From positions 3,410,001-3,474,000 of the forward strand of contig OZ245789.1 of the NCBI GenBank assembly GCA_965228045.1: a stretch of DNA of 64,000 nucleotides, read 5' to 3'. A program made the position numbers and the translations under genes. The notes under the pieces were generated by a model. The model made no database searches. It saw only the letters and a list, made by a program, of their open reading frames with translations, and was not told where the DNA came from. Source of the DNA: JANQEU01 sp965228045. GTDB lineage: Bacteria; Bacteroidota; Bacteroidia; Cytophagales; Cyclobacteriaceae. The first letter of the stretch is position 1. Each line of letters starts with the position of its first letter. Positions 53,577 to 63,364 of this stretch are shown here, one piece after another.

Positions 53577-54464
53577 TTAACAATCCTCCAACTCACAATT
53601 CTCATCCTTTCCTTCAAACTCTATGGTAATGTGATTAATGGATTCAGCTTTGAGTTGTGATCGTACTTTCTCCTTGAGTTTGGCTTGTTCTGATAGCTTA
53701 TAGTCTTGGTCTAACTGTAGGTGAATCGTAAGGATATTGTATTCTCCATCCATTGACCAAACGTGATTGTCATGCACATCTGTTATCTCAGAAATGTCTT
53801 TCAGTTTCTCTTTGATATCCTCCAGAGAGACCTCCTCGGGGATACCCTGCAGGATTACCAACATGCTTTTGCGAAGGTTCTTATAGACATTGTACAGTAC
53901 AAAAAGGGAAATTAGAACGGAGAGCAACGGATCAATAAATGGTGCATCTGTGTACATCATGATGATGCTACCGATAAGGACTGCTACCCATCCCAAGACA
54001 TCTTCCAACAGATGTAATGAAACAACCTTTTCATTCAGAGATTCACCTTTTCGGAGTTTCAAAACAGCAGCTCCATTGACCACTATTCCCAAAATAGCCA
54101 GATAGAGCATTCCTTGAACGTTAGTTTCTCCTGGATTGAAAAGTTCCGGAATTGCTTTCGTGAGTATGAAAATGGATCCGGCAACTAAAACGATGGAATT
54201 GATGATAGCACCTAACAGTGAAAACCGCTTATATCCATAAGAAAACTTCTTTGTTCTTCCTTTCTTGGAGAGCTTTTGAAAGTACCACGAGAGTCCCAAA
54301 CTAAGGCTATCTCCCAGATCATGCAATGCGTCTGAAAGGATAGCTAAACTATTGGTATAGAGACCACCAATGACTTCAATAATGGTGAAGCTCAGGTTTA
54401 GAAAGAAGGCAACTTTAACATTGCCTTCTTTCTGATTATGTGAATGATCGTGATTATGTCCCAT
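53577..54464 (-). CDS. Cation diffusion facilitator (CzcD-like) metal exporter
   Basis: A 295-residue CDF transporter started at the ATG at 54464 (MGHNHDHSH), 2 bp after the stop of the preceding gene. The His-rich N-terminus, six membrane helices, the paired metal site motifs SDALHDLGD (helix 2) and HLLEDVLGW (helix 5), and a C-terminal cytoplasmic domain (about 205-290; DVHDNHVWSMDGEYNILTIHLQL) are all as in CzcD/ZitB zinc/cadmium exporters. The tail CELEDC adds two Cys. It is the last gene of the leftward efflux operon. Confidence 0.92.
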   Translation of the reverse strand: MGHNHDHSHNQKEGNVKVAFFLNLSFTIIEVIGGLYTNSLAILSDALHDLGDSLSLGLSWYFQKLSKKGRTKKFSYGYKRFSLLGAIINSIVLVAGSIFILTKAIPELFNPGETNVQGMLYLAILGIVVNGAAVLKLRKGESLNEKVVSLHLLEDVLGWVAVLIGSIIMMYTDAPFIDPLLSVLISLFVLYNVYKNLRKSMLVILQGIPEEVSLEDIKEKLKDISEITDVHDNHVWSMDGEYNILTIHLQLDQDYKLSEQAKLKEKVRSQLKAESINHITIEFEGKDENCELEDC

Positions 54465-54466
54465 AA

Positions 54467-55261
54467 TTATTTTGCAAGTTTTAGTATTCTGATTGCGCCT
54501 CTCATCACGAAGGCAAATACAATTCCCCCGATGGCCAGATCCGGCCATTTACTATCGAGAAAATAAACCAACACTCCTGCCAAAATCACCCCACCATTTA
54601 CGATAATGTCATTCGACGTGAATATGGCGCTGGCTTGCATGTGAGCTTCATCGCTTTTGGCTTTATTAATCAACCAAAGCGAAACAAGGTTGCCTATAAG
54701 TGCAAGCACTGATATGATGATCATCCATTGAAACAGGGGCGTTTCGCTTTCGCTGAAAAACCTGCGCAACACCTCTGAGAAACCCAACAGTGCCAATCCC
54801 ATCTGGAAATAGCCACTGATTTTGGCTACTCTTTTCTTACGTGATAGAGCTGAACCTACAGCCAATAAACTAAGGCCGTAGACAATGGAATCTGCTAGCA
54901 TATCCAGTGAATCGGCCACCAAGCCCATAGAGCGTGATATCCATCCGGTAGTCATCTCTATCACAAAGAACCCGAAATTGATTCCCAGCACCCACCACAA
55001 TATTTTGCGCTGGTGAGAATCGTCAGATGTCAATGGCAACTCAACTTCATCTTCCGTACTTTCCAACCTGTCATTGAGTTTGAGTTCACCGATGGCCTGA
55101 TGGATCTCTTCTACTTCATCTGTATGATATACCTCCAGTTTCCGGTTTGGAATATCAAAAGAAAGTTGCTTTACCTCTTTATAAGGTTCCAACTTCATAC
55201 GGATCATCTGCTCCTCTGAAGGGCAGTCCATTTTGTTTATATGGAATGTTGATTTTTTCAA
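54467..55261 (-). CDS. Cation transporter: HMA-like domain fused to CDF membrane domain
   Basis: A 264-residue membrane protein. Residues 1 to about 70 resemble an HMA/ferredoxin-like domain in which the usual CxxC is replaced by CPSEEQ. Residues about 85-264 form a six-helix CDF-type domain (GLVADSLDMLADSIVYGL in helix 2; FTSNDIIVNGG in helix 5) lacking the cytoplasmic C-terminal domain. The metal-site residues (D/D and N/D) differ from the zinc-type H/D pairs, so the ion may differ. Proteins of this form recur in Bacteroidota metal islands. It lies 6 bp after the DUF3703 gene. Confidence 0.82.
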   Translation of the reverse strand: MKKSTFHINKMDCPSEEQMIRMKLEPYKEVKQLSFDIPNRKLEVYHTDEVEEIHQAIGELKLNDRLESTEDEVELPLTSDDSHQRKILWWVLGINFGFFVIEMTTGWISRSMGLVADSLDMLADSIVYGLSLLAVGSALSRKKRVAKISGYFQMGLALLGFSEVLRRFFSESETPLFQWMIIISVLALIGNLVSLWLINKAKSDEAHMQASAIFTSNDIIVNGGVILAGVLVYFLDSKWPDLAIGGIVFAFVMRGAIRILKLAK

Positions 55262-55267
55262 GCTTTT

Positions 55268-55647
55268 CTATTCTATTGGTCTTACACCAGATTTCTTAAA
55301 TACCTCCAATAGGTCCTCTGAAATAGGTAATGGTTTCAGTGGTGGCACATCAGCCCCTCCTGTATTGCCCACCGGAATTTTTCCTACGAACGACTTAACT
55401 CCACCAATCAAGAGTCTTGGAATTTGACCAATCACTTCTTTGGTGTCTTTGATATGAATTCCGAACAAGAGCATTTTCCATTGAACATAGCTTGATGAAA
55501 GGGATAAGCCTGACCGATTATATGTGCTCGTTCTAAATGACGCCATGCCCTTTGGAGTTGACCCGATTTGAAGTGAATCTTATAGTCTTCTAATTCTTGA
55601 TCGAAGTAAGGCACCAACTCTTTGGGCATTCTAGTGTAAAACCTCAT
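55268..55647 (-). pseudogene. DUF3703 protein gene, frameshifted
   Basis: Two overlapping frames together make one DUF3703 protein. The first encodes LEDYKIHFKSGQLQRAWRHLERAHIIGQAYPFHQ; the second continues with YVQWKMLLFGIHIKDTKEVIGQIPR and the family's GNTGGADVPPLKPLPI end. The switch lies near 55488-55494, and adding one base there would restore a continuous reading frame of about 126 codons. DUF3703 is a small family found in metal-resistance clusters; its function is unknown. Whether the lost base is real or an assembly error cannot be decided from sequence. Confidence 0.82.
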
Positions 55648-55659
55648 GATTCAGCTTTT

Positions 55660-56853
55660 TTAGTGTTCATGTTCCGTCTCTCCTTTTTTCATTTCCGAAA
55701 TAAGATAATACGCATTATTCCAGGCAACTTTGGTTCCTTCGGGTAACTCTTCCAGCAACTTGATCTCTACCCATCCTTCATCGGTAATGCCTGTGCGGAT
55801 TTCAATGGGCGTAAACTTCCATTCGCTTTCATCTCCCTCCGGTGGCTGTGCTATAAAAATGTAAGGCTTCCCTTCTTCTTCAATAATGGCTTCCGAGGGA
55901 AGTGCAAATACCTTCCTGCCTGTGGTGTGGATTTTACCATTGATGTACATCCCGGGGATAAGAAAGTCCTCCTTGTTCTTTATCTCCGCATGGACGTGAA
56001 CCGCTTTTGGATTTTGCTCAAACTTCTTACCTACCGAATAGATTTCTGCTTCCAGCCTTTTTTCAGGAACTGATTCTACAGTAAAGGAAACCATCTGACC
56101 TTCTTTCACTTTAGAGACATCTTTCTCAAACACCATAAGGTCAGCATGAATATGCTCTGTGTTGACAATCATGAACATCTCTGATTGAGGATCTACAAAC
56201 TGGCCAATCTGAACTTTTACCTTCTCTATGTATCCACCTATCGGACTTACAACGGGAACGTTCTGATATATCTCTCCAGTCTGAACTTTTGAGACATTCA
56301 AGCTGAGCTGTCTTAGCTGTACTTCATACCCTTTCACTTCACCTTTCATTCCCTGATATTCAGCTACTGTTTCCTGATAAGCCTTTCCTGATCCAACTTC
56401 TTCTTCATACAATCGCTTTTGTCGCTGCATTTCCTTTTCCAAATACTGGAAGCGACTATACGCTTTGATATAGTTGGTTTGAAGCTGTGACAAGTTTGGA
56501 TGAGAGAGGTATGCTAAGACCTGTCCTTTCCGCACTTTATCACCTTCAATGACCTTGATGGAAGTGATGTTTGCACCAAGTATTGCAGTGACAGTTGCTT
56601 CATGTTGAGGCGGAACTTCCAATTGACCATTGGCTTCTACTACTCCGGAAAGAGCTCTCAATGGAAGCGTGTCAATTTTAAACTCCAGGCTATTGAATTT
56701 CAGCTGTGACAAGTGAACAGCACCTACTGATTCTTCAGCATGTCCTTCTTCTGCTTTTTCATCACTGTTCGGGTTAGTGCTTTTACTACCGCAACCTGTA
56801 AATGCTGCAACCAGCACCGCTAGTGTCAAGATGTATATGATTTGATTTTTCAT
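55660..56853 (-). CDS. RND efflux periplasmic adaptor (CusB/CzcB type)
   Basis: A 397-residue lipoprotein adaptor starting at the ATG at 56853, giving a clean signal with lipobox VAAFTGC. A linker rich in E/K/H is followed by the barrel-sandwich hybrid and alpha-hairpin (about 70-230; EATVTAILGANITSIKVIEGDKVRKGQVLAYL, PVVSPIGGYIEKVKVQIGQFVDP) and a membrane-proximal domain. The C-terminus is short (EHEH) without the large metal chaperone domain of CusB. It links the inner-membrane pump encoded 37 bp upstream with its outer-membrane channel in export of divalent or monovalent heavy metals. Confidence 0.92.
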   Translation of the reverse strand: MKNQIIYILTLAVLVAAFTGCGSKSTNPNSDEKAEEGHAEESVGAVHLSQLKFNSLEFKIDTLPLRALSGVVEANGQLEVPPQHEATVTAILGANITSIKVIEGDKVRKGQVLAYLSHPNLSQLQTNYIKAYSRFQYLEKEMQRQKRLYEEEVGSGKAYQETVAEYQGMKGEVKGYEVQLRQLSLNVSKVQTGEIYQNVPVVSPIGGYIEKVKVQIGQFVDPQSEMFMIVNTEHIHADLMVFEKDVSKVKEGQMVSFTVESVPEKRLEAEIYSVGKKFEQNPKAVHVHAEIKNKEDFLIPGMYINGKIHTTGRKVFALPSEAIIEEEGKPYIFIAQPPEGDESEWKFTPIEIRTGITDEGWVEIKLLEELPEGTKVAWNNAYYLISEMKKGETEHEH

Positions 56854-56890
56854 TGTCTTTATATTTTCAAGGATCATTGATCCGTATATT

Positions 56891-59800
56891 TTAGTTCGAT
56901 TTTTTTAAGAAATACTCCAATTGATAGCGGCTATCCAGGTAGTTGCCAAAAGCCTTCCACGCATCCACTTCCATTCTTATTGCATCCCGGATGTTTTGCA
57001 AAAAGGATACATAATCAATGGCTCCTTCCCGGTAAGCCGTGATAGCTCCTGAGCGTTGTTCCTCTGCAAGAGGAAGAGCCGTATTCTGGTAATAATTCCA
57101 GGAATTCTCCCATTTCAAATACTGCTCCCTTGCATTCAGGTATGCTGCATTCAGCTCCAATTGTGTTTGGAGTAAGTTCTGGTTCGCTATATCCCGTTGA
57201 ATTTTTGCCGCCTGTGTTCTGCCAAGTTCCGGTCCAAACAAGAGCGGAATTCGAATGCCAATTTGATATTGATAGAACCCGGACTGTCCGGCAATTTGCT
57301 GTCTGCCATACTGACCCTGCAGTTGTGGAAGAAATTGCGATCGCTTTTCTTTGACCAAAGCATCGGCAACTCCCAATTGCTGCTGAGACACATCTAATAG
57401 CGGATGCCTTCCCAGTGAATCAGATGTGTAGACAAGTGGCTGATCCAAATTATTTGCCGGTATGTTAGGAACCGTAAAAAGCGAATCAGTGACAAACCAT
57501 ACGTTGAGTTGTTGTAGTGCGCTCAGATAATCTCGATATGCTTGTTCTTTCTGTATCTGAATCTGACTGGCCTGATTGGAGGTGGCCAGGTATTCCAGTC
57601 TGGATGTTTCCTCTGTTTCCAATCTGATCTTTGCTGCCCGCTCAATATCTGTGAAAATGGAGTCAAGCTGCTCATACACCAAGTATGTGTTTTTAGTGGC
57701 ATAGACCTTTGCCCAGGCTTTGCTCACTTCACGCTCCAGCTCAATAACCGTGAGGTCTAAAGCGTATTCAGCCAGTGCAACCCGTTCTTTTTGCAGATTC
57801 AGCTTGGGAGCAATTCCAAAAATATCAATCTGCTGTTGCTGAATACCAATCTGCGTATGAACACCTTCTGAGCCATTGCCAACTTCCTCTTTTCCTGTGA
57901 ATACCTGTGTGTTTCCAAAATCCCAGGCCGTTTTCTTCAGCGCCTCCTGACTTTCAATTTCCAATCGTGCTGACTGTATTTTAGGATAGTTTTCGATCGC
58001 CCTTTTTCTGGCTTCCTCAAGCGTGATTTTTGGTAGATTGTCATTCCTGGTCTCTTGAGCACCTGCAAAAGCAGGCATTGCAAAGAGGCCGCCGAATACG
58101 ATCAAAGCGATGATCACATTGGCATTTGGTGCTTTTAATTTTCGCTCATCTCTTCCCTCTACAAATGTGTAGAGCACCGGAAGAACGACAAGTGTCAGCA
58201 AAGTAGCTGTCAACATTCCTCCAATTACCACGGTAGCCAATGGCCGTTGAACTTCTGCACCTGCAGATGCTGAAAATGCCATCGGCAGAAATCCGAAAAT
58301 GTCTGTAGTTGCTGTAAGCATAATAGGTCTGATTCGTTCTTTTGTTCCTGTTAGAATTCTTTCTCTGATACTCGTCACCCCTTCTTCCTTCAATGAGTTG
58401 AAACGGTTGATCAGCACCAGTCCATTAAGCACGGCAACACCGAACAGTACAATGAATCCTACACCTGCCGAAATACTAAATGGCATGTCTCTTAACCATA
58501 GGGCAAACACACCTCCGATGGCCGCAAGCGGAATGGCGATATAAATCATGATGGACTGAGTGAATGAGCCCAAAGCGAAGTAGAGTAAAACGAAAATGAG
58601 GAATAGAGCTATTGGTACGACAATGGACAATCGGCTCTTTGCCCGCTCCAGATTTTCAAACTCTCCACCGTAGGTGATGTAATAACCGGCTGGTAGGTCG
58701 AGCTCAGCATCTAATTTTTGCTGAATGTCTTTCACTACCGACTCGACATCTCTGCCTCGGGTATTTACTCCAACATACGTTCTTCGGTAGGTGTTGTCCC
58801 TGGAGATCTGCATCGGACCCGGCACATAGCTTATGTCAGCTACTTCCTTGATCGGAACCTTTGTGCCGTCCGGTAGATCGATATATAGGGTTCTCAAGTC
58901 ATCGATACTTTGACGGTGTTCATTATCAAAGCGAATGACCAAATCAAATCGCTTCTCACCTTCAAAGACCACCCCGGCAACTCCACCAGCAAAAGCGGAG
59001 CTGACATACTCGTTCAATTTTTGAATATCCAGTCCATACTGGGCAACCTTATTTCGGTTGTACCTCACAGTCATCTGAGGAAGCCCAGAGGTGCGTTCTG
59101 CATTGACATCTCCTGCGCCCGGCACAGTTGATATGATATCCGCCATCTCTTGAACTTTGGTAGCCAAAACCTCCAAATCTTCACCGTATAGTTTTACTGC
59201 AATATCTTCTCGCACTCCCTCGAGTAACTCATTGAAGCGCAGCTCTACAGGCTGTGTGAATACGAGGTTAACACCTACCAAGTGTTCATTGAGTTTGTCC
59301 TTGATTTGATCAATTAGCTCGTCTTTGGTCGCTGCAGAAACCCACTTGTCTTTGTCTTTTTCGAGAATGAGGTACATATCCGCAATGTCCATCGGCATGG
59401 GATCTGTCGGAATATCGGCAACCCCGATTCTGGCTGTGACCGTTTTGATCTCCGGGAAATTTTCAAGTAGGAGCTTTTCAATTTTAATCGAGACTTCTTT
59501 GGACTCTGTTAGCGAACTCCCCGGCCTGATCAATGCTTGCATCGCAATGTCACCTTCATCTAACTGAGGAACGAATTCCCCGCCCATTCGGGAAAAAGTA
59601 AAACCTGCGATTGTCAGGAGTAAAATGGCTACCATGATCACCATGGCCTTAAATCGCAAGGCGCTTTTCAAAACAGGAAGGTAAACTCGTTGAAGTCCTC
59701 CAATGAGTTTATCACTGACCTTTTCCAATGATCTTTCAAAGCGACCGAACCAATTCTTTTTGTTCTGAACAGGCTTCATAAGGAGCGCTGACATCATGGG

Positions 59801-61291
59801 TACATAAGTCAGGCAAAGTACAATTGCTCCAATCATGGCAAACCCAAAAGTGTAGGCCATTGGCTGAAACATCTTGCCTTCAACACCTGTGAGAAACAGA
59901 ATAGGAGCGAAAACGATTAGAATGATAATCTGACCAAAAAATGCGGAACCCATCATGGTGCTACCGGACTCATAAGCCACCTCATCCATTACTTTCTGAT
60001 TGAAACCCACCTTGCCAGCTCTGATTCTTTTCTGGATTTCATAGACCGTGCCTTCAATGATGATCACCGCTCCATCGATAATGATTCCAAAGTCAATGGC
60101 TCCTAAGCTCATCAGGTTAGCCCACACATTGAATTGCTTCATCAGAATGAATGCAAAAAGCAATGAAAGTGGAATGGTTGTGGCCGTGACGAGACCGCCT
60201 CGTAAGCTTCCAAGTAGGATAACGAGCGCAAATATGACGATGAGTGCTCCTTCGATCAGATTGGTTTGCACTGTACTCGTCGTTCTGGAAATAAGATCAC
60301 TTCTGTCTATGATGGTATTGATTTCCAATCCTTCAGGAAGCGATTTCTCAACTTCCTCCATACGTTCTTTTACATTCTGTATGACTGCATTGGGGTTGGA
60401 ACCTTTGAGCATCATAATGATGCCTCCAACAGCTTCTTTACCATCCTGCGTGAATGCACCATAGCGTACCTGGTGTCCAAAATGGACTTTAGAAGCTACA
60501 TCACCAATCGTTACAGGAATGCCATTTTCGGTCTTGACCACAATCTTTCGAATGTCGTCCAATGACCGAATCAATCCTTCTCCTCTTATGAAGTTGGACA
60601 TTCTATTCTTCTCAATATAAGCCCCTCCGGTATTGACATTATTTCTCGCTAATGCCTCATACACCTGTGAAATATTCACATCCATGGCGTTCAGCTTGTC
60701 GGGATTGATGGCTACCTCATACTGCTTGATGTAGCCTCCAAAGGAGTTGACTTCAACTACTCCATCCAGTAGTGTGAGCTGTCGTTTTACAATCCAGTCC
60801 TGGATAGTTCGCAGGTCTGTTGGTGAGTATTTTGTTTCAAAACCCTCCTGAGGTTGGATGGTGTATTCGTAAATCTGCCCCAAGCCCGTGGAAATAGGTC
60901 CCATAGACGGGCTGCCGAATTTCTTGGGTATGGTCTCTTGCAATACGTTGAGCTTTTCCTGCACCAGTTGGCGGGGCAGGTAAGTGCCCATGTCATCTTC
61001 AAAAACGATGGTCACCACCGATAGTCCAAACCGCGAAATGGAGCGAATCTCATCTACACCCGGAAGGTTACCCATGGCCAGCTCCACCGGATAGGTGACA
61101 AACTGCTCGATATCCTCAGTAGCCAGATTGGGTGAAACCGTCATCACCTGTACCTGGTTATTGGTGATATCCGGGACGGAACCCAGATTGACCGTGGACA
61201 TGGAATAGATCCCCACACCTATGAGTGCAAGTGTGAGTAAGCCCACAATGAATTTGTTCTTTATCGAGAACGATATGATTTTATTGATCAT
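56891..61291 (-). CDS. CusA/CzcA heavy-metal RND pump fused to a TolC-like outer-membrane factor
   Basis: A 1466-residue fusion. Residues 1 to about 1050 are a complete HME-RND pump with twelve membrane helices, the family signature IDFGIIIDGAVIIIE (about 398-413) containing the proton-relay acidic residues, and the helix-10/11 region DIFGFLPMAF. Residues about 1070-1466, after a second signal-like segment (VIIALIVFGGLFAMPAFAGAQ), are an outer-membrane channel with repeated coiled-coil segments (ITLEEARKRAIENYPKIQSARLEIE; LEKEVSKAWAKVYATKN-type). Such pump-channel fusions are common in Bacteroidota; cleavage by signal peptidase after MPAFAGAQ could release the channel. It is encoded upstream of its adaptor. 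Confidence 0.93.
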   Translation of the reverse strand: MINKIISFSIKNKFIVGLLTLALIGVGIYSMSTVNLGSVPDITNNQVQVMTVSPNLATEDIEQFVTYPVELAMGNLPGVDEIRSISRFGLSVVTIVFEDDMGTYLPRQLVQEKLNVLQETIPKKFGSPSMGPISTGLGQIYEYTIQPQEGFETKYSPTDLRTIQDWIVKRQLTLLDGVVEVNSFGGYIKQYEVAINPDKLNAMDVNISQVYEALARNNVNTGGAYIEKNRMSNFIRGEGLIRSLDDIRKIVVKTENGIPVTIGDVASKVHFGHQVRYGAFTQDGKEAVGGIIMMLKGSNPNAVIQNVKERMEEVEKSLPEGLEINTIIDRSDLISRTTSTVQTNLIEGALIVIFALVILLGSLRGGLVTATTIPLSLLFAFILMKQFNVWANLMSLGAIDFGIIIDGAVIIIEGTVYEIQKRIRAGKVGFNQKVMDEVAYESGSTMMGSAFFGQIIILIVFAPILFLTGVEGKMFQPMAYTFGFAMIGAIVLCLTYVPMMSALLMKPVQNKKNWFGRFERSLEKVSDKLIGGLQRVYLPVLKSALRFKAMVIMVAILLLTIAGFTFSRMGGEFVPQLDEGDIAMQALIRPGSSLTESKEVSIKIEKLLLENFPEIKTVTARIGVADIPTDPMPMDIADMYLILEKDKDKWVSAATKDELIDQIKDKLNEHLVGVNLVFTQPVELRFNELLEGVREDIAVKLYGEDLEVLATKVQEMADIISTVPGAGDVNAERTSGLPQMTVRYNRNKVAQYGLDIQKLNEYVSSAFAGGVAGVVFEGEKRFDLVIRFDNEHRQSIDDLRTLYIDLPDGTKVPIKEVADISYVPGPMQISRDNTYRRTYVGVNTRGRDVESVVKDIQQKLDAELDLPAGYYITYGGEFENLERAKSRLSIVVPIALFLIFVLLYFALGSFTQSIMIYIAIPLAAIGGVFALWLRDMPFSISAGVGFIVLFGVAVLNGLVLINRFNSLKEEGVTSIRERILTGTKERIRPIMLTATTDIFGFLPMAFSASAGAEVQRPLATVVIGGMLTATLLTLVVLPVLYTFVEGRDERKLKAPNANVIIALIVFGGLFAMPAFAGAQETRNDNLPKITLEEARKRAIENYPKIQSARLEIESQEALKKTAWDFGNTQVFTGKEEVGNGSEGVHTQIGIQQQQIDIFGIAPKLNLQKERVALAEYALDLTVIELEREVSKAWAKVYATKNTYLVYEQLDSIFTDIERAAKIRLETEETSRLEYLATSNQASQIQIQKEQAYRDYLSALQQLNVWFVTDSLFTVPNIPANNLDQPLVYTSDSLGRHPLLDVSQQQLGVADALVKEKRSQFLPQLQGQYGRQQIAGQSGFYQYQIGIRIPLLFGPELGRTQAAKIQRDIANQNLLQTQLELNAAYLNAREQYLKWENSWNYYQNTALPLAEEQRSGAITAYREGAIDYVSFLQNIRDAIRMEVDAWKAFGNYLDSRYQLEYFLKKSN

Positions 61292-61380
61292 GTATGATAT
61301 GATTTAGTATCAGTTAAAATGATTCTGTTCCGATCGTGGAGTTCGATCGATTGGACGGAATTGTCCTTATAAAACTGATA

Positions 61381-61689
61381 TTAAACCTGTGGTGGCTGCA
61401 GTATTGAGCCGACAAACCCTGATGTTATAGGATCTGTGTAGGTACTTCTCTGGAGAGGAAATGTAAGGATACCTAACTCACTTATAAAAATTTGCTGAAC
61501 GACAAGATGTGAATGGCAGCAATGACAAACACATAAAGGAGAACACAAATCTTCGGATTCATTGTGGTCATGATCAGACCCTGATTCTTGGTAGGAAACC
61601 TCGATGCTATCCGCTGAGGTTTCATCCGCGCACGGCGCTACTGATAGCCCTAGCAGAAACAGTGATAATATGAATGATGTAACCTTCAC
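61381..61689 (-). CDS. Small exported His/Cys-rich protein (DUF6660-like)
   Basis: A 102-residue product when started at the GTG at 61689 (MKVTSFILSLFLLGLSVAPC), which gives a good signal peptide. A longer frame from 61776 would overlap the Fur gene and bury the signal. The mature part has SDHDHNESEDLCSPLCVCHCCHSH, a dense His/Cys cluster suited to metal binding, and an aromatic-poor C-terminus. It resembles the short exported proteins that precede CusA/CzcA genes in Bacteroidota. A 89-bp gap with no obvious promoter separates it from the pump gene. Confidence 0.72.
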   Translation of the reverse strand: MKVTSFILSLFLLGLSVAPCADETSADSIEVSYQESGSDHDHNESEDLCSPLCVCHCCHSHLVVQQIFISELGILTFPLQRSTYTDPITSGFVGSILQPPQV

Positions 61690-61732
61690 AATACAATGAT
61701 ATGAAGGAAGCAGTGCAACCTGTTTGCAAAGT

Positions 61733-62134
61733 TTAGGAGCAGTTTGCGCAAGTGCCTTTGTACACCATACTTGCACTAGCTGCCTTGAAACCTGAAGGGA
61801 TTTGTGTTTGGGGTATTTTAGATTGTGTTAGACAATAGGTTTCACCACACTTTATGCAATGAAAGTGAATGTGTTGATCCTGTGGTTCGCATTCACAGCC
61901 TTCTTCGCACAGTGCATATTTTACAGCACCGGTTCCATCATCTATACTGTGAATGAGCTTCTTGTCTTCAAAGGTTTTGAGGGTTCTGTAGAGTGTGGCT
62001 TTATCTGCCCGTTCAAACTTTGCTTCCAGGTCACTGAGACTTATTGCTGCTCCTGATTCTACGAGCTTTCTGAGCACCAACAACCGCATAGCTGTTGGCT
62101 TGATGTCTCTATCTTCAAGTTTTTGTTCGAGCAT
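61733..62134 (-). CDS. Fur-family metalloregulator
   Basis: A 133-residue Fur-family repressor with a winged helix (about 10-80; SLSDLEAKFERADKATLYRTLKTFEDKKLIHSI) and a C-terminal dimerisation domain. The sensory HIHFHC and the structural zinc cysteines CIKCG and GTCANC are present. Zur-, Fur- and PerR-type members cannot be separated by sequence alone, but location in a zinc/copper efflux operon suggests control of metal homeostasis. It lies 3 bp after the propeller-like lipoprotein gene. Confidence 0.9.
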   Translation of the reverse strand: MLEQKLEDRDIKPTAMRLLVLRKLVESGAAISLSDLEAKFERADKATLYRTLKTFEDKKLIHSIDDGTGAVKYALCEEGCECEPQDQHIHFHCIKCGETYCLTQSKIPQTQIPSGFKAASASMVYKGTCANCS

Positions 62135-62137
62135 ATG

Positions 62138-63364
62138 TCAGAATTTAAACTGAGAAAGGGATATCGAAGTTTTGTCTTCCTCAATTCTCGTCCAGGCAAA
62201 AAACAATTCGCCATCTATCACCTCCATCTGAGGAAATCCACTTCCCCTGGATGCACTGGTTTCAGAAACTACTACTGGTTTCCCCAATGAACCATCGCTG
62301 GAAACTTTTCTGAATTTAATCAATGGGGTTTCTCCTTCCAGATCAAGCCAGCTTACATATGCTGATTGATTATCTATCATGACAATATCCACTCTACCTA
62401 CTGAAACGGAATCGTCCACAATGATTGGCTCCTGAAAAGATGCTCCCGAATCATCCATGAAAGCAACCTTCACTTTTGCAATTCCCTCAGCAGCTGTAAA
62501 CCAGGCTGTAGCTGTTGTGTTTTCATAAGCAGCTATTCTAGGGCCATTTACCGGACATCCTGCAATCTTCCACCCGTCTGAGTTTACTGCTTTAGGTTCA
62601 GACCAATCATTTCCAACAAATCTAACAAAGGACATATCTCGCATTTCTTCCTCTGAGCGATCTCGGTAAACAACCACCGGTCCATTTGGAGTCATGACAC
62701 CTCCTGTCTGGCAGCAATCACAAACCCTGGAGTCAAGTTCTGCTTCATTTGTCAGATTACCATCCATGTCCAAGGCGGCAGTTCGGATTGTCATAGCACC
62801 ACTACCGCCGTGACCACCTGAATCATGATCTCCACCTCCGGTATTGCGACCGTCCAGCCAGGAAAGTAGGAACGTTCCGTCATTCTTAGGTAGCATGGTT
62901 ACAAATCCGTGCTCTGTTGGTGTGCCGTCATCATGGGGAATAATCGATTCTGACCATTCGCCCCCGACTGGCTTATAGACCACATTCACATCGTAGGAAT
63001 AAGTGCCTGATGAACTTTTGGCCAGAAAATGAGCAATCATATTTCCCTGATTGTCAACTGCCATCATCGGGTAGTCCGCCCAATTCACAAACCAGTCGTT
63101 TCCTGAGGCAATTACCTCGGGATCTTGCCAAACATCATCTCTCAAGACAGAATACTTCAGGTCAATCCAACCCGAATCTCCTTTCTCTACCCATGACATA
63201 TACAGTAAATTGTCACCTCCCTTGGTCAAATAAGGCAAAGAAGCATTGCTCTCTGAAGGGGACTCAACATTTTGGAGTGCAGAATTTTCTGTCGCCTTTT
63301 CTTGATTTTTCTGACAAGACGAAAGCAATAAACTGGCTATGATTAATGCGCTTAATAATTTCAT
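62138..63364 (-). CDS. Exported sialidase-like propeller lipoprotein with Cys/His motifs
   Basis: A 408-residue lipoprotein (lipobox LLLSSC). Repeated motifs such as LLYMSWVEKGDSGW, DNQGNMIAHFLAKSSSG, NDGTFLLSWLDGR and SAYVSWLDLEG indicate a six-bladed, sialidase-like propeller. It also has a His-rich loop (GGGDHDSGGHGG), RVCDCCQTGG and GWKIAGCPVNGPRI, which are unusual in sialidases and suggest metal or redox function. The classical sialidase Arg triad is not evident. It overlaps the TlpA-like gene by 4 bp and precedes fur, so it probably serves envelope metal handling rather than glycan cleavage. Confidence 0.75.
   Translation of the reverse strand: MKLLSALIIASLLLSSCQKNQEKATENSALQNVESPSESNASLPYLTKGGDNLLYMSWVEKGDSGWIDLKYSVLRDDVWQDPEVIASGNDWFVNWADYPMMAVDNQGNMIAHFLAKSSSGTYSYDVNVVYKPVGGEWSESIIPHDDGTPTEHGFVTMLPKNDGTFLLSWLDGRNTGGGDHDSGGHGGSGAMTIRTAALDMDGNLTNEAELDSRVCDCCQTGGVMTPNGPVVVYRDRSEEEMRDMSFVRFVGNDWSEPKAVNSDGWKIAGCPVNGPRIAAYENTTATAWFTAAEGIAKVKVAFMDDSGASFQEPIIVDDSVSVGRVDIVMIDNQSAYVSWLDLEGETPLIKFRKVSSDGSLGKPVVVSETSASRGSGFPQMEVIDGELFFAWTRIEEDKTSISLSQFKF

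Noticed and set aside
62138..63364. Exo-alpha-sialidase as a functional name
   Set aside because: The propeller pattern is there, but the catalytic Arg triad is not evident and the Cys/His motifs and metal operon context point elsewhere.
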